Shown: in pieces, positions 23,680 through 35,020 of the stretch | How positions within the stretch are numbered: the stretch's first letter is position 1 | How the letters are laid out: each line of letters opens with the position of its first letter | DNA from: Steinernema hermaphroditum | Taxonomy: Eukaryota > Nematoda > Chromadorea > Rhabditida > Steinernematidae | Length of the DNA: 64,000 bases | Assembly (NCBI GenBank): GCA_030435675.1 | Contig: CM059622.1 | Location: 4,402,001-4,466,000, forward strand | Direction of reading: 5' to 3' | Notes under the pieces: model-generated | What the model was told of the DNA's origin: nothing | Seen by the model: the letters and a program-made list of their open reading frames with translations, nothing else | Database searches by the model: none | Translations under genes and position numbers: made by a program

Positions 23680-24020
23680 AATCTATGTTTTTTAGGTTAA
23701 TGAACTACTATTGAGAAGTGGCCGTTTTTCACTCTACTGATAAAGACGGACTGAGACAGTGTTTATGGCCACCGTAGAACGAGTAATACGAAAAAACCGC
23801 ACTTCAGGAATGGTGCCTGAGACCTCATATTTTCAAGTTGACCCCGGAATGCCTCTCCACTTTGAGCTGAGAGATTATGTGCACTATCTTAACTCCATGA
23901 CAGAGCGTTAGACAGAGCCTCTAAGTGATGGTATCAGAGGAAGCCACTATGAATAAGATAGAGAGGTCGAAAATGGGAACAAAACACTCCAAACTCCTTT
24001 TTGAATCCAAAAGTCAGATT

Positions 24021-24096
24021 TTCTGCAAAAGCGGCATCCGGCTTGCTGGAGTTGTGCACTGCAGTTTCTCGTACGAATGGTGAATACCTCGTGTGA
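24021..24096 (+). pseudogene. mariner transposase C-terminal relic, frameshifted
   Basis: FCKSGIRLAG in one frame is followed by RTNGEYLV and a stop in another. Together they match the GI..L...W.K....NGEY ending of mariner transposases, with at least one frameshift. Same family as 23605-23679, judged by the shared downstream block. Confidence 0.45.
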
Positions 24097-24523
24097 GATC
24101 TAAGTTACTGATGTTAATAAATTTCAATTTTAATTTTGTAGCATTCACAATTCAGCAACCCAATATGTATGTTTTTTATAAACAATCGTTGCAAAGGTGA
24201 CCCGCTTTCAACTGAATAACCCAATATTTTGATATGCGATTAGTCCTGCTATTCTAAACACGAGTAATTCTAAACATAAAGATGGATCGGGACAGTGTTT
24301 ATGGCCGTCGTAGCTCTCAAAAACAATCTCACATTACTTTCGGTCCAACGAAATCCTTTCAGCAAAACATTAATCCTGGCCACTAGCGTATTTGTTGATT
24401 CGATTCCATGAAAAGGACGTCGTGAATCAGCAGAATAAACACTCTTTATCATATCTTTGAAAATATCTTGCATAACAGCTACATAAACATGCACTCCGCT
24501 TCATCTTTTTTCACTTTCCTTCG

Positions 24524-25151
24524 ATGTCCCCAACCATCCTGTTGGTTCTTTTTTCATCCCTACTGATTACGTGGACCTCTGTAACTGTGTTTGCAGAGAA
24601 TCAAGACGTAAGTCCCAATACAGTACTCTTTAAAGGTGACTTTTCAGGAATCTAAGATAGAGAAATGTTTGGAAGCGTCAAAAATCGGCAAACTCTGCCT
24701 GGGTGCTGAAGTGAACGCAAAGATTGCCGGATTTAAAGTAAAGGCCACCTTTAACGACAAAACCGTCTACGAAACTGGTTTTCTCACGGAGGTGCTACCC
24801 CATTTGCTGCTGAAGACCAACTGTCCCCCATCTAGGCACCTCAGGAGTACACGACTGCATTAGGACAATCCGCTAATCTCACAGTGAAGGTCTACGATGT
24901 GGCCGTTGATAAGGCGGCAAACAGCGGTCAGTTCAAAGTCAAAGGAGCCGTGAAGGCGAAGAATGCTCCCAATCTCAACCTAAAAAGGACATTCCAATTC
25001 TCGAACGGAACTGTGCGTTTTTTTTTAACGGTAGATTGTACATCCATTTTAGATCCACATCAACTCGGGAACCAGACATCGGATGCCTGACACCTGGTAC
25101 ATATTTTTCTGGATCTTCTGGATGCCGTGCATTTCCTTCGTTTTCACATAA
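24524..25151 (+). CDS. secreted protein, paralogue of the gene at 18905
   Basis: Exons 24524..24607, 24648..24791, 24836..25012 and 25053..25151 encode 167 aa. A signal peptide (MSPTILLVLFSSLLITWTSV) is followed by EKCLEASKIGKLCLGAEVNA, FKVKATFNDKTVYETG, ANLTVKVYDVAVDKAANSGQ and FSNGTIHINSGTRHRMPDTW. Exon count and phases match the 18905 gene. The tail is longer and ends in a Trp/Phe-rich hydrophobic stretch (YIFFWIFWMPCISFVF), which could be a GPI signal or a membrane anchor. No named family. The pair arose by duplication; the Tc1 element and the 22267 gene now separate them. Confidence 0.75.
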
Positions 25152-25431
25152 AATATTAAAATAATGTTCTACGTTCTAGTGTATAAATGATGTTCCACGT
25201 TTAACATGCTTTTTCCAGGCCACTTGCCTTCGACGGTCTAGTAACGCCGTTGAAATGGGCGCCATCAACAGATTAATTCACATTTGTTTTCACCATGCAA
25301 TGTTTTCATTTCCACTTGTATGCTTTGTGACTAATTCAACGAATCACGGCAGATTAACTAAAGGTCCTTTTATAAAATTCACGCCTACATCCTCAGAAAG
25401 TCACATTGTACGGCTTTCAATTTTCCATGCG

Positions 25432-25745
25432 ATGAACTTCGTCTATCTCATTCTACTCAGCGTTGCCGTCTTTGCTGTCACCACCGGAGAAACTCAATGC
25501 CAACTGAGCGAAACTTCCTGTAGTGGGTGTGCAGGGAGCATGTGCTGTCCTTTAGTGAATGCTACTTGCTGTCCCAGTGGATTGAGATGCTGCGAGAGTG
25601 GATACGTCTGCGATGAGTATGAAGTTGAGTGTCGGAAGGTGAGGCAGTTAAAAATAAAAAGGTCCCTGAATAGTGAGCTATGTTTTAGCCTGGGTCAGAT
25701 GAGAACAACGGTGTCGCTCCCCGACCATTTCCCTTCTTCTTCTGA
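25432..25745 (+). CDS. granulin-like secreted Cys-rich peptide
   Basis: Two exons (25432..25638, 25689..25745) encode 87 aa. The signal peptide MNFVYLILLSVAVFAVTTGE is followed by a Cys-dense core: CSGCAGSMCCPLVNATCC, then PSGLRCCESGYVCDEYEVEC. The CC....CC.....CC pattern is that of a granulin (progranulin) module, a stacked beta-hairpin disulfide fold. After a 50-nt intron, a short tail PGSDENNGVAPRPFPFFF ends the protein. A single module is shorter than animal progranulins. The role is probably an extracellular growth-factor-like or defence peptide (inference). Confidence 0.75.
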
Positions 25746-26771
25746 TCGCCTTCTGGTCGACAGCACTGGAGAGTGGTTGCCGACGTGAACATCTTCACTC
25801 ACTTCGCCTTGAAATTGAACGAAATTGAATATTGAAAGTTAAAAATTTATTAAATTGAAACCATTGTTACTATATTTTATCGCTGCTTGTAAAAGTCACG
25901 TTACGAGTTTATCGTACATCTCGTACGTCGTATGTCTCAAACACAGACTTACCTCTGCCTTAAAGCGTTCATCTTCTTGCGTTCTTCCTGCATGCGACTT
26001 CACTCTTCAATGTACAATGAGATTCTGGAGAGCGTACACTAGTGCACACTCCTGTTACTGTTCCCGTGGGATCCACATTTTTTCCATGTCGACTACTTGT
26101 TTGTAGAACAACTTCATGTACGTGTGGGCGTGGTTGTCGAAAGACAAATCAAGAACTAGAGGTGCCTGACGGACATATCACGTAGCCGAAAAGAGCTTTA
26201 AGTGCTTCGCGTTCATCGATGGAAAGCTAAAAATTGTCCCAAGCAACTCCATTCTATCCAACGTTTCTGTATTTTGTGTCCTGTTTCAGCAATTCTACGT
26301 TTTCGGTCCTGTCGAAACAAAATCAACCAAACAAGTTTTTTGTCTTCTTCTGCTACTGTGCTGATCGGTCGAGCACACTTTGTTTACATAATTTTAAATC
26401 GGCTGTTACAATGTTTACTTATGGATTACTCACAGCTATCATGTGGTGTGGTATTTAACATGTTTCTTGCCATTTGAGTGGTTCCTCAAATCTAAGGAAA
26501 TGAACGATCCGCCGAGGAAGTTGTTTCATAATGAGAAAACGGTCGTTTGCGCCAGTCTGAGCACAACAATCCGGTTTCGCGCATAAATTGGCGCGAGTGT
26601 CTGTTTCTCTGTATTTGTCCGGTTGGTGACCAACTTCGTCGAAGCGACGGTGATTGTGGCGGCATGTGAGCGTCGAATCGATCGCGTCGCCAAGATAAGA
26701 GAGAAGCGGTCGAGTGGTTATTTGGTGGTGACAGACACGCCATTCAGACGCTTCCTGACTTCCTGAACTCC
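25746..26771. other. intergenic, no gene seen
   Basis: 25800-26460 is AT-rich with short frames only. 26540-26771 is more GC-rich and directly precedes the ATG at 26772, so it may carry the promoter of that gene. The long minus frame at 26455-26826 is mostly a shadow of this GC-rich block. Confidence 0.35.
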
Positions 26772-29700
26772 ATGGGCGACTACAAGGACCAGAAGCGCGC
26801 CCTGGCCGAGGCCGCACCACCCCCACGCATCGATCTGTATGTTTCTGTTTGAGGTTTGATCTCGTCTAGGGTTTTAGGGGAGTCTTTAATAACGAACAAA
26901 GCACGAGTCTTATAAATAACCAGAAGCTTGAGGACGACGACCAACCTCCTCCGTACCCAGGTGTGACGCCACGTAAGTACTTAGCTGTTGTTATATGAAT
27001 GCTAGCCCGATTTTCGTGAGTCCGTGAAATTGATAATCTTGCTCACCAATACAAATCAAAGAAGTTATTTTGAAATTCCAACTATCGCTTTGATTCAGAT
27101 GAGATCTTTTCGAAAGGTGATTCATGAACGTGAGGAGAATTCCTTTCAACTAGCAAAAAATGATTGAACCGGAATTCTTGTTCAGCCAGCAGATGCGCCC
27201 TATTTATGAACTCAGGAATGAACCTCTTTTTGGCTTCTCAGTAACAGCACATCATAAGTTAACAATAACAATTTTGCTGACGTGTTGTAGGAAACAGTAG
27301 CTTAGTACTTCCTACTTCTTAATATAATAGACACATGCTAGAATTTTTCAAGAATAACGCTATTCGATTTCTGTGCTAAAGCGAAGAGTCACTCATTGAC
27401 CGTGGAAATAGCTCTTATACAGTCTGTTGTGAATGACACGGGCACCCTGTTTCTTCAAGGCTCTTAAGAAAACCATATGCTAAGCGATATTTTGCTGCCA
27501 CCACATGAAAGGGCAACTCTTCATGTAGAAAGGGTCTTTCAAAGGGTATTTATATCGGTGCTGATAGGGATCGGATTTGCTGTCTTACAAATATGTGTTT
27601 CTTGCACCTTACAGATTTACTTTTTTTGTGGAAATGAAGCTTTGTGGAAATTCTAAATTTTGTTGGACTGTCGCATCGACAAGTTGGAAACGTTTCTGCG
27701 CTGTATATTCTGCTTCCACAATTATAAGTTTTGAGTCCTGTCAAAACATATCAACCATAGAGGCTCTCAGCCAACTTTCCTTGTTTAAAACTCGACTCAG
27801 AACGGAAAAAAATATGACCTCATGGCCGATCAGTAATGTTGGAGCAGGACCCATTAGCAAGTTCCGTATCAGCGCTCCTTTTGCACAAAATTTGATTGGC
27901 ACGCCCGTGGCCCAACCTGCTTGATCACCCAGGAACAGTTCTCATTTTTCGCTTGTCCAGTCCCTATTCACTCAACCTAATCTTAGTCTGATCCGCGGCT
28001 AACACTTGGAAGCCTTCTGTTATGATATTTGCATACATTAACCAGAAGAATGAATCACTACAGGCCGACCACCAAGCCCGATCCAGACCAGATGGTTCAA
28101 ATTCAAGAACAAGTACCTCACCGCGCGAAATGGTCTCATCGCTGGAGGCGTCATTTTCGGACTGATTCTTGTCATCATTTTGTATAACCTTGTCATCGCA
28201 GACGACGGACGAAAGTATCTGGCTTACGAAAAAACGTCGCTGGGATATTTCAGAAATTACAAGTGAGTGAATCGAATAATCACAATGCGCCACAAGCTCA
28301 GTATTTCAGTCTGAAGATCAGCTTTGATGAGAGCAACAATCTCATCCTTCTGTCCCGACAACTCGGGTCTCACGTCGACATCGAACGATTCGCTCTGGAT
28401 CAGAAGCAGAACGGCTTCATGTGAGCGCCACGAAGAGATATTTCTTCATTTTATGACAGACGCTTTAGACTGGAACAGAAGCAGGTCGAGTCGACTTCTC
28501 TCAAAAACTGCGTGCAGCTCGCCGATAATGTTATGTGCTGCGACAAAACGTCGCCGTTCTCGGGCGTTCACTGTCATCTGACTCAAGGCAAATATAAATT
28601 TAATGACCCTATAATGTTTGCTTTTTAGATGGACAAGACATCGAGTCCAGTGCCAAATTCTTCCACAATTTCTCGGGGAACTGGCAAAGCCTAGAGGACG
28701 GAAGGAAGCTTCTTCCTGTCCAGAACAGGCAGCACCACTTCACAATCCTCGACTTGAAGGAGAACATCGCTATGAAAATCGATCGCGCCTTGTTGCCGAG
28801 TAGTCACAAGCCGATGGCCTACTTCTTCTCGATGGATACGTACGCGGAATTGGCCGAACTTGGTAGCCTCCGCCGTGTGGACATTGGAACATATGAACAT
28901 TTTCAGTGAAAATTAGAGATAAGGAGTTCAGGATTTGTGACTACGTTCCGGACAATCAGCACAATTATTTGCTCAAGGATGAACCGTGCAGAGAAACGAA
29001 GTAAGTATCTAAAAGACCCTTGAGGGTCAAACTTCTAATTTTGAGCAATTAAATTTGCTTCATTTGGACATACAGTTTGTGAGATCGTTGACCCGACATG
29101 GTGCGCCAAATATGAAATGTGAAGCACCGATAGCACTTTTCAAACTCTATGAAAATTTTCTAAGCTAGTCATGATGGCCATTTCTACGCAGCTGGTTTTC
29201 GATCTGAGACTACCACAGCTGGTTTGACCAATTACTGGAAGGGAGGTCATTGTCAAAGTCGCTGTTACACGCTAGGATCAGCCACGAGCTCCCAAGAAAT
29301 GTCATTGTACAGGGTGACCCAAAAAAGGGCATCTAGACAGAAGCCTGGACTTTCATTTCCATGATCATCATAAGATCAAAACCGGTCAAATCCGAATAAC
29401 TGTTTTGGCAACAGTATGGTAGTTCCACGGTCGTATTTGATCATATTTCTCAATAGGTTACATCATGCAAATGACATTGTAGGCCCTTTTTTGGAGCCGC
29501 ACTGTATATTAAAAGATACTTAAATGTGTGGAAAAGAAAAGTTCTGAACGCGATAGGCGATCATGTCGATACTATAAAACTAACACTGCAAATTTTAGCA
29601 TCAAATATGGAGCAAGATTCTCATTTAGATATGCCAGTCTGTTTCATTTTTGACGTATTTCTGTCGTTCTTAGGAGAAAGATTACAAGATCACCCAAAAC

Positions 29701-30103
29701 AAAACGTTCAGAGAGTCGGAACTAGAGTCAAGATTCGATATTATTCATTTATGACCACAATTCTTTCCAGCTTCACCATTTCGCACGAACACCCAAAGAT
29801 CAAATTCTGCGACAATCCACTCTACAGCGCCGTTCTGCAGTACGGTAATCGCGAGAATGAGCCCGACATGGAGTGGGTGCTTCAAGTATGATTCCGATAG
29901 CTGACGTTTTTCATGAATACACCCAATTCCAGGTCAAAATCGAGCAATCTGAAGAGCCCTACTACGTCGTAGGCGAAGATGTCGCCCCTCTTCACCAAGT
30001 AGCCATGAACTGTCGCGATGAATCCATCGACATGTACATCCCCGGAAGACACGAACTCTATCAGTATTCCATTCTCCTTCCCAATGAGTTGAATTACGAC
30101 TAA
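26772..30103 (+). CDS. type II membrane protein with PY motif and large ectodomain
   Basis: Nine exons in phase (26772..26836, 26878..26972, 28064..28262, 28310..28420, 28460..28587, 28629..28862, 28907..29000, 29771..29885, 29933..30103) encode 403 aa. The cytoplasmic N-terminus (MGDYKDQKRALAEAAPPP) includes DDDQPPPYPGVTPR; PPPY is a PY motif of the type bound by WW domains of Nedd4-like ubiquitin ligases. One TM segment (LIAGGVIFGLILVIILYNLV) follows at about residues 75-95. The ~310-residue ectodomain has cysteines (NCVQLADNVMCC, HCHLTQ, FRICDYV, KFCDNP, MNCRDE) and NFS/NFT sequons. Intron 28588-28628 has a GC donor. The ~1.1-kb and ~0.8-kb introns hold repeats. I do not recognise the ectodomain family. 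Confidence 0.8.
29308..29506. mobile_element. TA-flanked MITE in an intron
   Basis: TA at 29308-29309 and 29505-29506 flanks about 195 bp. The ends are inverted: CAGGGTGACCCAAAAAAGGG at the left; TTTTTTGGAGCCGCACTG at the right. The next left-end bases, CATCTAGACAGAAG, also occur in the MITE at 38961-39138, so the two share a family. It lies inside an intron of the 26772-30103 gene. No coding capacity. Confidence 0.65.
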
Positions 30104-30271
30104 ATTCGTTCATTTCCGACTTCTATGATCTCTTACGCGCGCACACATTAATCGGTCGCGCGCGCTTGGCGACTCTCGCAAAAACGGGGTCACCCCAAAT
30201 TCGGAGGCGATCCGCGGTGAGCTCTCACCGTCTTCCAGACGGTTGTCGCCATCGATCGGTTCAAAGTCGAG

Positions 30272-31819
30272 ATGTCTGCCGCCGACACCCCTGCCAAGCG
30301 TGCCCCCGAGGAAGTTGCCTTTGACCCCAACCATGAGATGTACTGGGCCCCCGCTCTGTGCAGGCTCCTTCACTACCGCCACGGAGCGGTCGTTGCCGGT
30401 TTCGTTGAGGTTGGAATGCTGAGTATGGTCGTCGCGACGATTATCAGTAAGTTTTGTGTAGTGCATGGGCAGATTGTCTGCAACTTCGTTACATGTATGC
30501 CACAAATAGCATAACAGTCGAATTGAAAACGTGAAGGATGACCTAATTAAAGTGTCGATTTGGAATGAGCAATTTAGTATTCATCTCTTTCAAATTTTTT
30601 ATTTTTTATATAAGTCCTATAAGTTGTTCGGTGGTAATTTGCGCATCAGAGAACAAGACCCACGAACAAAAACGCATATATGGTTGAGTCGGTTACCAGA
30701 CGGTTCAATCAGTTAATCAAAGTACGATTTTTCAGTCACTTTAAACTCGATGGGTCTAAACTCTAACTAAACTCACCATCTATGACTCAATGGATAAACA
30801 GCATTTATAAGTGGCTAAGCTAATCAACAGAAAAAAATATTTTGAGAAGGTGCACAAAGATATTTCACCTCGACTCTGATGCTGCTTTTGTCACTGAGGC
30901 CAAATCTGAAGAACGATAAACTAACTCCTACGGATATGTGTTGTTGACTCTCCATTGAGAGATTTTTCTGTTATTTTCTTGGACAGTTACATCGGCAAGA
31001 ACTCCCCCATACCACTTCAGCATTCCAGAATATTTAAATAGTCATGGTTAGGCCAATAAGAGTGCTCCACCGACATCTATGACGTTTCGCAACGCGTAAG
31101 CTTTTGATACGAGAAATAAACTCGTAAACTCGTAGGCCACTAAACAAGCATTGAAATAATTCGAGTGGAGACCGTGATCGGTCGGCAAACGGCGGATGCG
31201 ATGGAGAGCCGACTTCTGCAAAACTCAATTTAAACCCCTCCCTCTCCTAATTAAAGCACCATATAGTTTAAATCATATAAACATTAGGATATTTTCACTC
31301 ATATTTTTTAATTTATTAGCATTAATTCAGTGGCACTTGCATTGTCGACTTATTTCCTGAGACAGTGAATTTACGAGTTTAGGCTGGCACTTCCAAAACG
31401 GCCTCACCAACGTCGTGCTCGCTTGGTCGCTCCTGTTCGTTCTGGTCGGAGCGTGTGTCACCACAATCATCATGATCATCGGAATCTTCCGCGAGAAGCC
31501 CTCCTACTTCGGACCCGAACTCATGTTCCTCCAGTTCGAGATGATGCTCCTTCTCATCGGAGCCGCTGTCTCTATCGCCAGCATGTCCTTCGGAATCGAG
31601 GTCACCCACTACCTCTTCAGCATCTTCGTCAGTGTGCATCAGATGGAAGACAACTTCGGACCCATCTGGCCCTTCAACGTCGCCCTGCTTTCCTTCTCCG
31701 GCGCCGCGGCCGCTCTTTGGTCCCATATCTTGGTGAAAGGGTGCCAAGACTATCTTCTCGACAAGCAGTATTTCGAGGCCATCGAAAATAATAAGATCGA
31801 AATGAAGAGACCTATGTAA
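30272..31819 (+). CDS. four-TM protein, DUF7027/LAPTM-like
   Basis: Two exons (30272..30446, 31383..31819) with a 936-nt intron give 203 aa. After a polar N-terminus (MSAADTPAKRAPEEVAFDPN) comes CRLLHYRHGAVVAGFVEVGM, matching the CC..H.R.G....G..E. entry to TM1 of nematode DUF7027/LAPTM-type proteins. TM2 (VVLAWSLLFVLVGACVTTI), TM3 (EMMLLLIGAAVSIASMSFG) and TM4 (WPFNVALLSFSGAAAALWSH) follow. The C-terminal tail contains YLLDKQYFEAI, which has tyrosine-sorting-like motifs. Related proteins sit in endo-lysosomal membranes. Specific function unknown. The long intron carries the dispersed repeat at about 31098-31132. Confidence 0.75.
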
Positions 31820-31893
31820 ATTCGAAGTTATGTCTTAATTAAATATATTTTGAACCAAAATAAAATGTATAAAGCAAGAAATTATCGTTATGT

Positions 31894-32766
31894 CTAAATA
31901 TGAAAAAAGAATGAAACATCGCTGTCCAAACTGGGGCGGGCGAGGGCCGGGTTGAAGCGTTCCAGGTCTCCACGGCTAGCCTTGGGCGTCTTCGAGAATT
32001 CAGGCTTGGTTACGTAACTGAGACCCTTGCAGATGTATCCATATTTCTTGCGGCAGTCCTTGGGTGTCCAGTCGGATTCTTTGAGAACAGAGATGTGCTG
32101 CTGTTCTTCGTACTTCCACACCATTTCGCGTTCCGGATTGATCTTTACGGGGAAGTCATTAGGCTATTGTCATCAAAAGCAGCCTTACAGTCAAGCAGAG
32201 ACGTCCAGGAAGTCGATCGGCTTTCGTGCTGTTCACCTTCGAGAATTTCCAATGCGTGTAGTCGACCCATCTGTACTCCGTTTCGTTAATCAGACCCTTA
32301 AAGAATCGCTCTGCGCTATCGTCCCTTGAATAGCCTCCAATCCAGAGAGGTTCGCGAATCTCGTGCTTCATCTCCAGGTACTTGTAGATCATTTCGTTTT
32401 CCCTCTCCGACGCCAAAGAAGCCAAGTGGCCCTTGCAGTTGTAGAGGGCCTCGTCCCACGTGACTCGATCTGACGAGACGCGAATGCAGATGAAGAGTTC
32501 CCTGACGAAGTGCCAGTCGTTGTCGCACGGGAAGGAGCCGTCCGCTTTGGTGTGCCGGGTGCGTTCAGAGCGCGTCACCTCGGTGTAGGCGATGAAGACG
32601 GTGAAGGCAGTGAAGAGGACGAAGTAGAGGACCGTCCTCACACAGCCATAGATCTGTTTGTCCTCGTATACTAAACAATCGATTTGAAGTTAGTGTAGAA
32701 GGTGCCAAACCTTTCTGCCATCGAGGGATTCCCGCAGTCTGAATCTTCTTCTGTTTGCAGTTGCAT
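31894..32766 (-). CDS. C-type lectin-like type II membrane protein, 5-prime end unresolved
   Basis: Exons complement(31894..32142, 32189..32670, 32711..32766) join in phase. The encoded part has a basic cytoplasmic piece (CNCKQKKIQTAGIPRWQK), a TM segment (VLYFVLFTAFTVFIAYTEV) and a CTLD: FPCDNDWHFVRELFICIRV, EALYNCKGHLASLASERENE, LWIGGYSRDD, YRWVDYTHWKFS, LCLT and DCRKKYGYICKG. A 45-residue tail follows. Residues for Ca-dependent sugar binding (EPN/QPD, WND) are not apparent, so sugar binding is doubtful. The 32711 exon starts in phase 2, so at least one exon is upstream; I could not find it, and a Ty3-type relic lies there, which may have disrupted the gene. Confidence 0.7.
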
Positions 32767-32814
32767 CTAAAATGCTTTCGGAGTTGTTATATGTCACTAA
32801 AGATGGACATGTTT

Positions 32815-33190
32815 TTATCCTTCTGGAAGGATGCCTTTCCTATGTAGGTAAAATGGTCCCCATGTGATACATATGTCGTTATGATACAGCGTCCCTCGAC
32901 ACACTGCTCGCTGTGGCGCGCCCGGACGATACAGAGGCGGTCGACGGTGACCTCGTCGGGCTGGCAGACGACTCATCATGACTCGTATGAAAGCCACTAC
33001 TCGCCGGTTCGTCTACTGTATGGGAATCAACAAAGACATTGACCACTTTTGACGCTCATGCCCGAATTGTTGTGAAGCCCAGAGGAACCCCGTCAAAACT
33101 ATGCTGAACCAATGGACACCGTCTATAAAGCCGATGAACAGGGTTCACGCTGAGTTCGCTGGCCCGCTCAAAATGATCTGATCGGCACAG
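32815..33190 (+). pseudogene. Ty3/gypsy-type integrase fragment
   Basis: The + strand reads EGCLSYVGKMVP, then RMKATTRRFVYCMGINKDID, CPNCCEAQRNPVKT and MNRVHAEFAGPL. This order matches the zinc-binding domain and the start of the catalytic core of LTR-retrotransposon integrases (G[CV]..Y..R.V.P, RMK...R...YW.G...DI, C..C, W.R.H.DFAGP). In-frame stops (after VPM, DHF, KMI) show that it is dead. No LTRs found. It lies just upstream of the lectin gene at 31894-32766. Confidence 0.6.
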
Positions 33191-34223
33191 TTCTGGCCAT
33201 TATGCAAAGAACTCACCTAACAGCGGAATTAATATCAGAACCTTCGCAGCTGCTTGAAGCGTTAGACCCCTTCTTTGCCGCGGGCGAGCACTCGCATCTA
33301 AAAAAAGTCTTGTACTCTGCTACGAGGATGCACCCTGCTTGCCGTCTTAATTCGGCGCCGAAACGACCGCCAACGTTAGTGTGACGAATATTGTTGCTTT
33401 GCTCGATTTGCCGATCGATGCAGCGACAGCTGTAACAAAGAGTGATCCAACATAGAAGGATTCTAAACTTACTAGAAGGATTTGTCTGATGCATTTATGA
33501 GATGCGGCATTATCGCCCAAACGAGTAACAACTGAAATGATGGGGGGATAGAAGAAGTTATGAAATCGGCTCCTTCACAAAGCAAAGCTGCGCGTTGGCC
33601 CCAAAATGCGGCGATCGTTTGGTGACGCCCGATCGGCAGACGCACTTGCATTGCCCTTTCTTGCCGCGCTCTTTCAAAACATAGCGCCGATGTTCCTTGA
33701 TGATCCCCAGGAGTTGAGAGGAGGCGGACAGTTGAAGTTGTATAGAATCATGACGAATCATTCCATACAGTATAAATGCGAGAGAATTAATAGAATAATG
33801 AGATAAGATCTGGACTGCTTTCATTTGTGTCCCCGATGATTCACACTTTACATCCGTTTTGGAAGACCCTTAGCTATCCTACTACCAATTGCTCCCATTA
33901 TGCTTTGTTTTCAGCTGGCTCCAGCGGGAAGAATCGCGGTTCATATTATTCACAGAGGAGTCGAAGTGATCAAATGTATACAAAGCCCGGAATTTATCGG
34001 TTTACGTGGCCAAAGCTCCCCAGTCTGTCGAATTATTTCCAAAAGGATTGTTCTTTTCGCCTAAGTTTTTTATTTTTCCTACCGTAATCCATAGAAGAGA
34101 CATAGCAATGGGGGCACAAGTATGAATAAAACGCCTATCGAGCATTTCGAACAGCACAAGAGATGAAGAAACTGGGTAAAATTGTAAACACATCAAACGT
34201 ATTTCAGGGTCGAACAACATAAT
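33191..34223. other. intergenic, no gene seen
   Basis: The frames at 33202-33494 and 33558-33824 have no recognised motif. Nothing is supported apart from possible further decay products of the retroelement fragment upstream. Confidence 0.3.
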
Positions 34224-35020
34224 TTAGGCGCGAGGCTTCTTGCAGATGAAGAAGTGCTTCAGGTCGCAGTCGACGTTGTTCCAGCGGAGGTAGTTATCGG
34301 GGACGATCTGCAAACAAAGCATATAGTTTGCCGAAAACGAAGAACACTTACAGTGCTACAATGAAAGTGCCAGCCGAGGGAGGTAGTTCCGAAGTAGTAG
34401 TAGAACATGGGCGACCGATCAATCCAACGATATTCTTTGTTGACGTTTGGCGAATGAGCGCCGATCCAGAAGCGTTCGACGGAATCGTCCTGAGCGAACA
34501 TATTGTGAACGACGACGTTCTCCATCGTCGAGTGGATAGAGATGAGGTTGGCGCCGTTCTCCACACAGTACAGTTGGGCTTCGAGCCAGCTGTAGCGGAG
34601 CTCAAAAGACCTGGCGCAGAAGTCGGAGGTCACCAAGTAGTACCATCCATCTTCGCACAGGGTCTTGTCACTTTCTTTGTCGTCGACTCTCTGGATATGA
34701 CTCTCATTGTGGTGTAGATGAAATCCAATGATTTGAGCGGCTGACAGCAGAACACAGATGGTTAAGAGTACGACAAGAATGTAGGTGACGACCGTTTTGG
34801 AATTCATTTCCGCCCTTTTTCTAGGGTCTTCTGAAAAGTTGATACATATCAGACTTGTAGCTATCGACTTACCATCGATGAGGCGAAGATGAGGGAACTC
34901 ATGGCCGCCGGCATGGAGTGCAGTTTTTCTGAACGACACAATGCCATAAGCTAAACGGATATCTTACTTGTGCTTCTTAGAATGAAACGTGGGAAGCAGT
35001 GTGTTTCGATCGGACTCCAT
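34224..35020 (-). CDS. C-type lectin-like type II membrane protein
   Basis: Four exons, complement(join(34224..34307, 34352..34830, 34873..34928, 34968..35020)), encode 223 aa. The cytoplasmic tail (MESDRNTLLPTFHSKKHKK; GGHEFPHLRLIDEDPRK) precedes a TM segment (TVVTYILVVLLTICVLLSAA). The CTLD follows: CEDGWYYLVTSDFCARSFEL, EAQLYCVENGANLISIHSTM, RFWIGAHSPN, YRWIDRSPMFYYYF, WHFHCSTI and NNVDCDLKHFFICKKPRA. All four fold cysteines are present. The WND motif is changed to WNNVDC and no EPN/QPD loop is visible, so Ca-dependent carbohydrate binding is uncertain. Likely a surface recognition protein. Confidence 0.82.

Noticed and set aside
32815..32997. Minus ORF (MSRLPARRGHRR...) as the missing lectin first exon
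   Set aside because: Phases do not fit the 32711-32766 exon, and the opposite strand reads as integrase-like, so it is probably a shadow.
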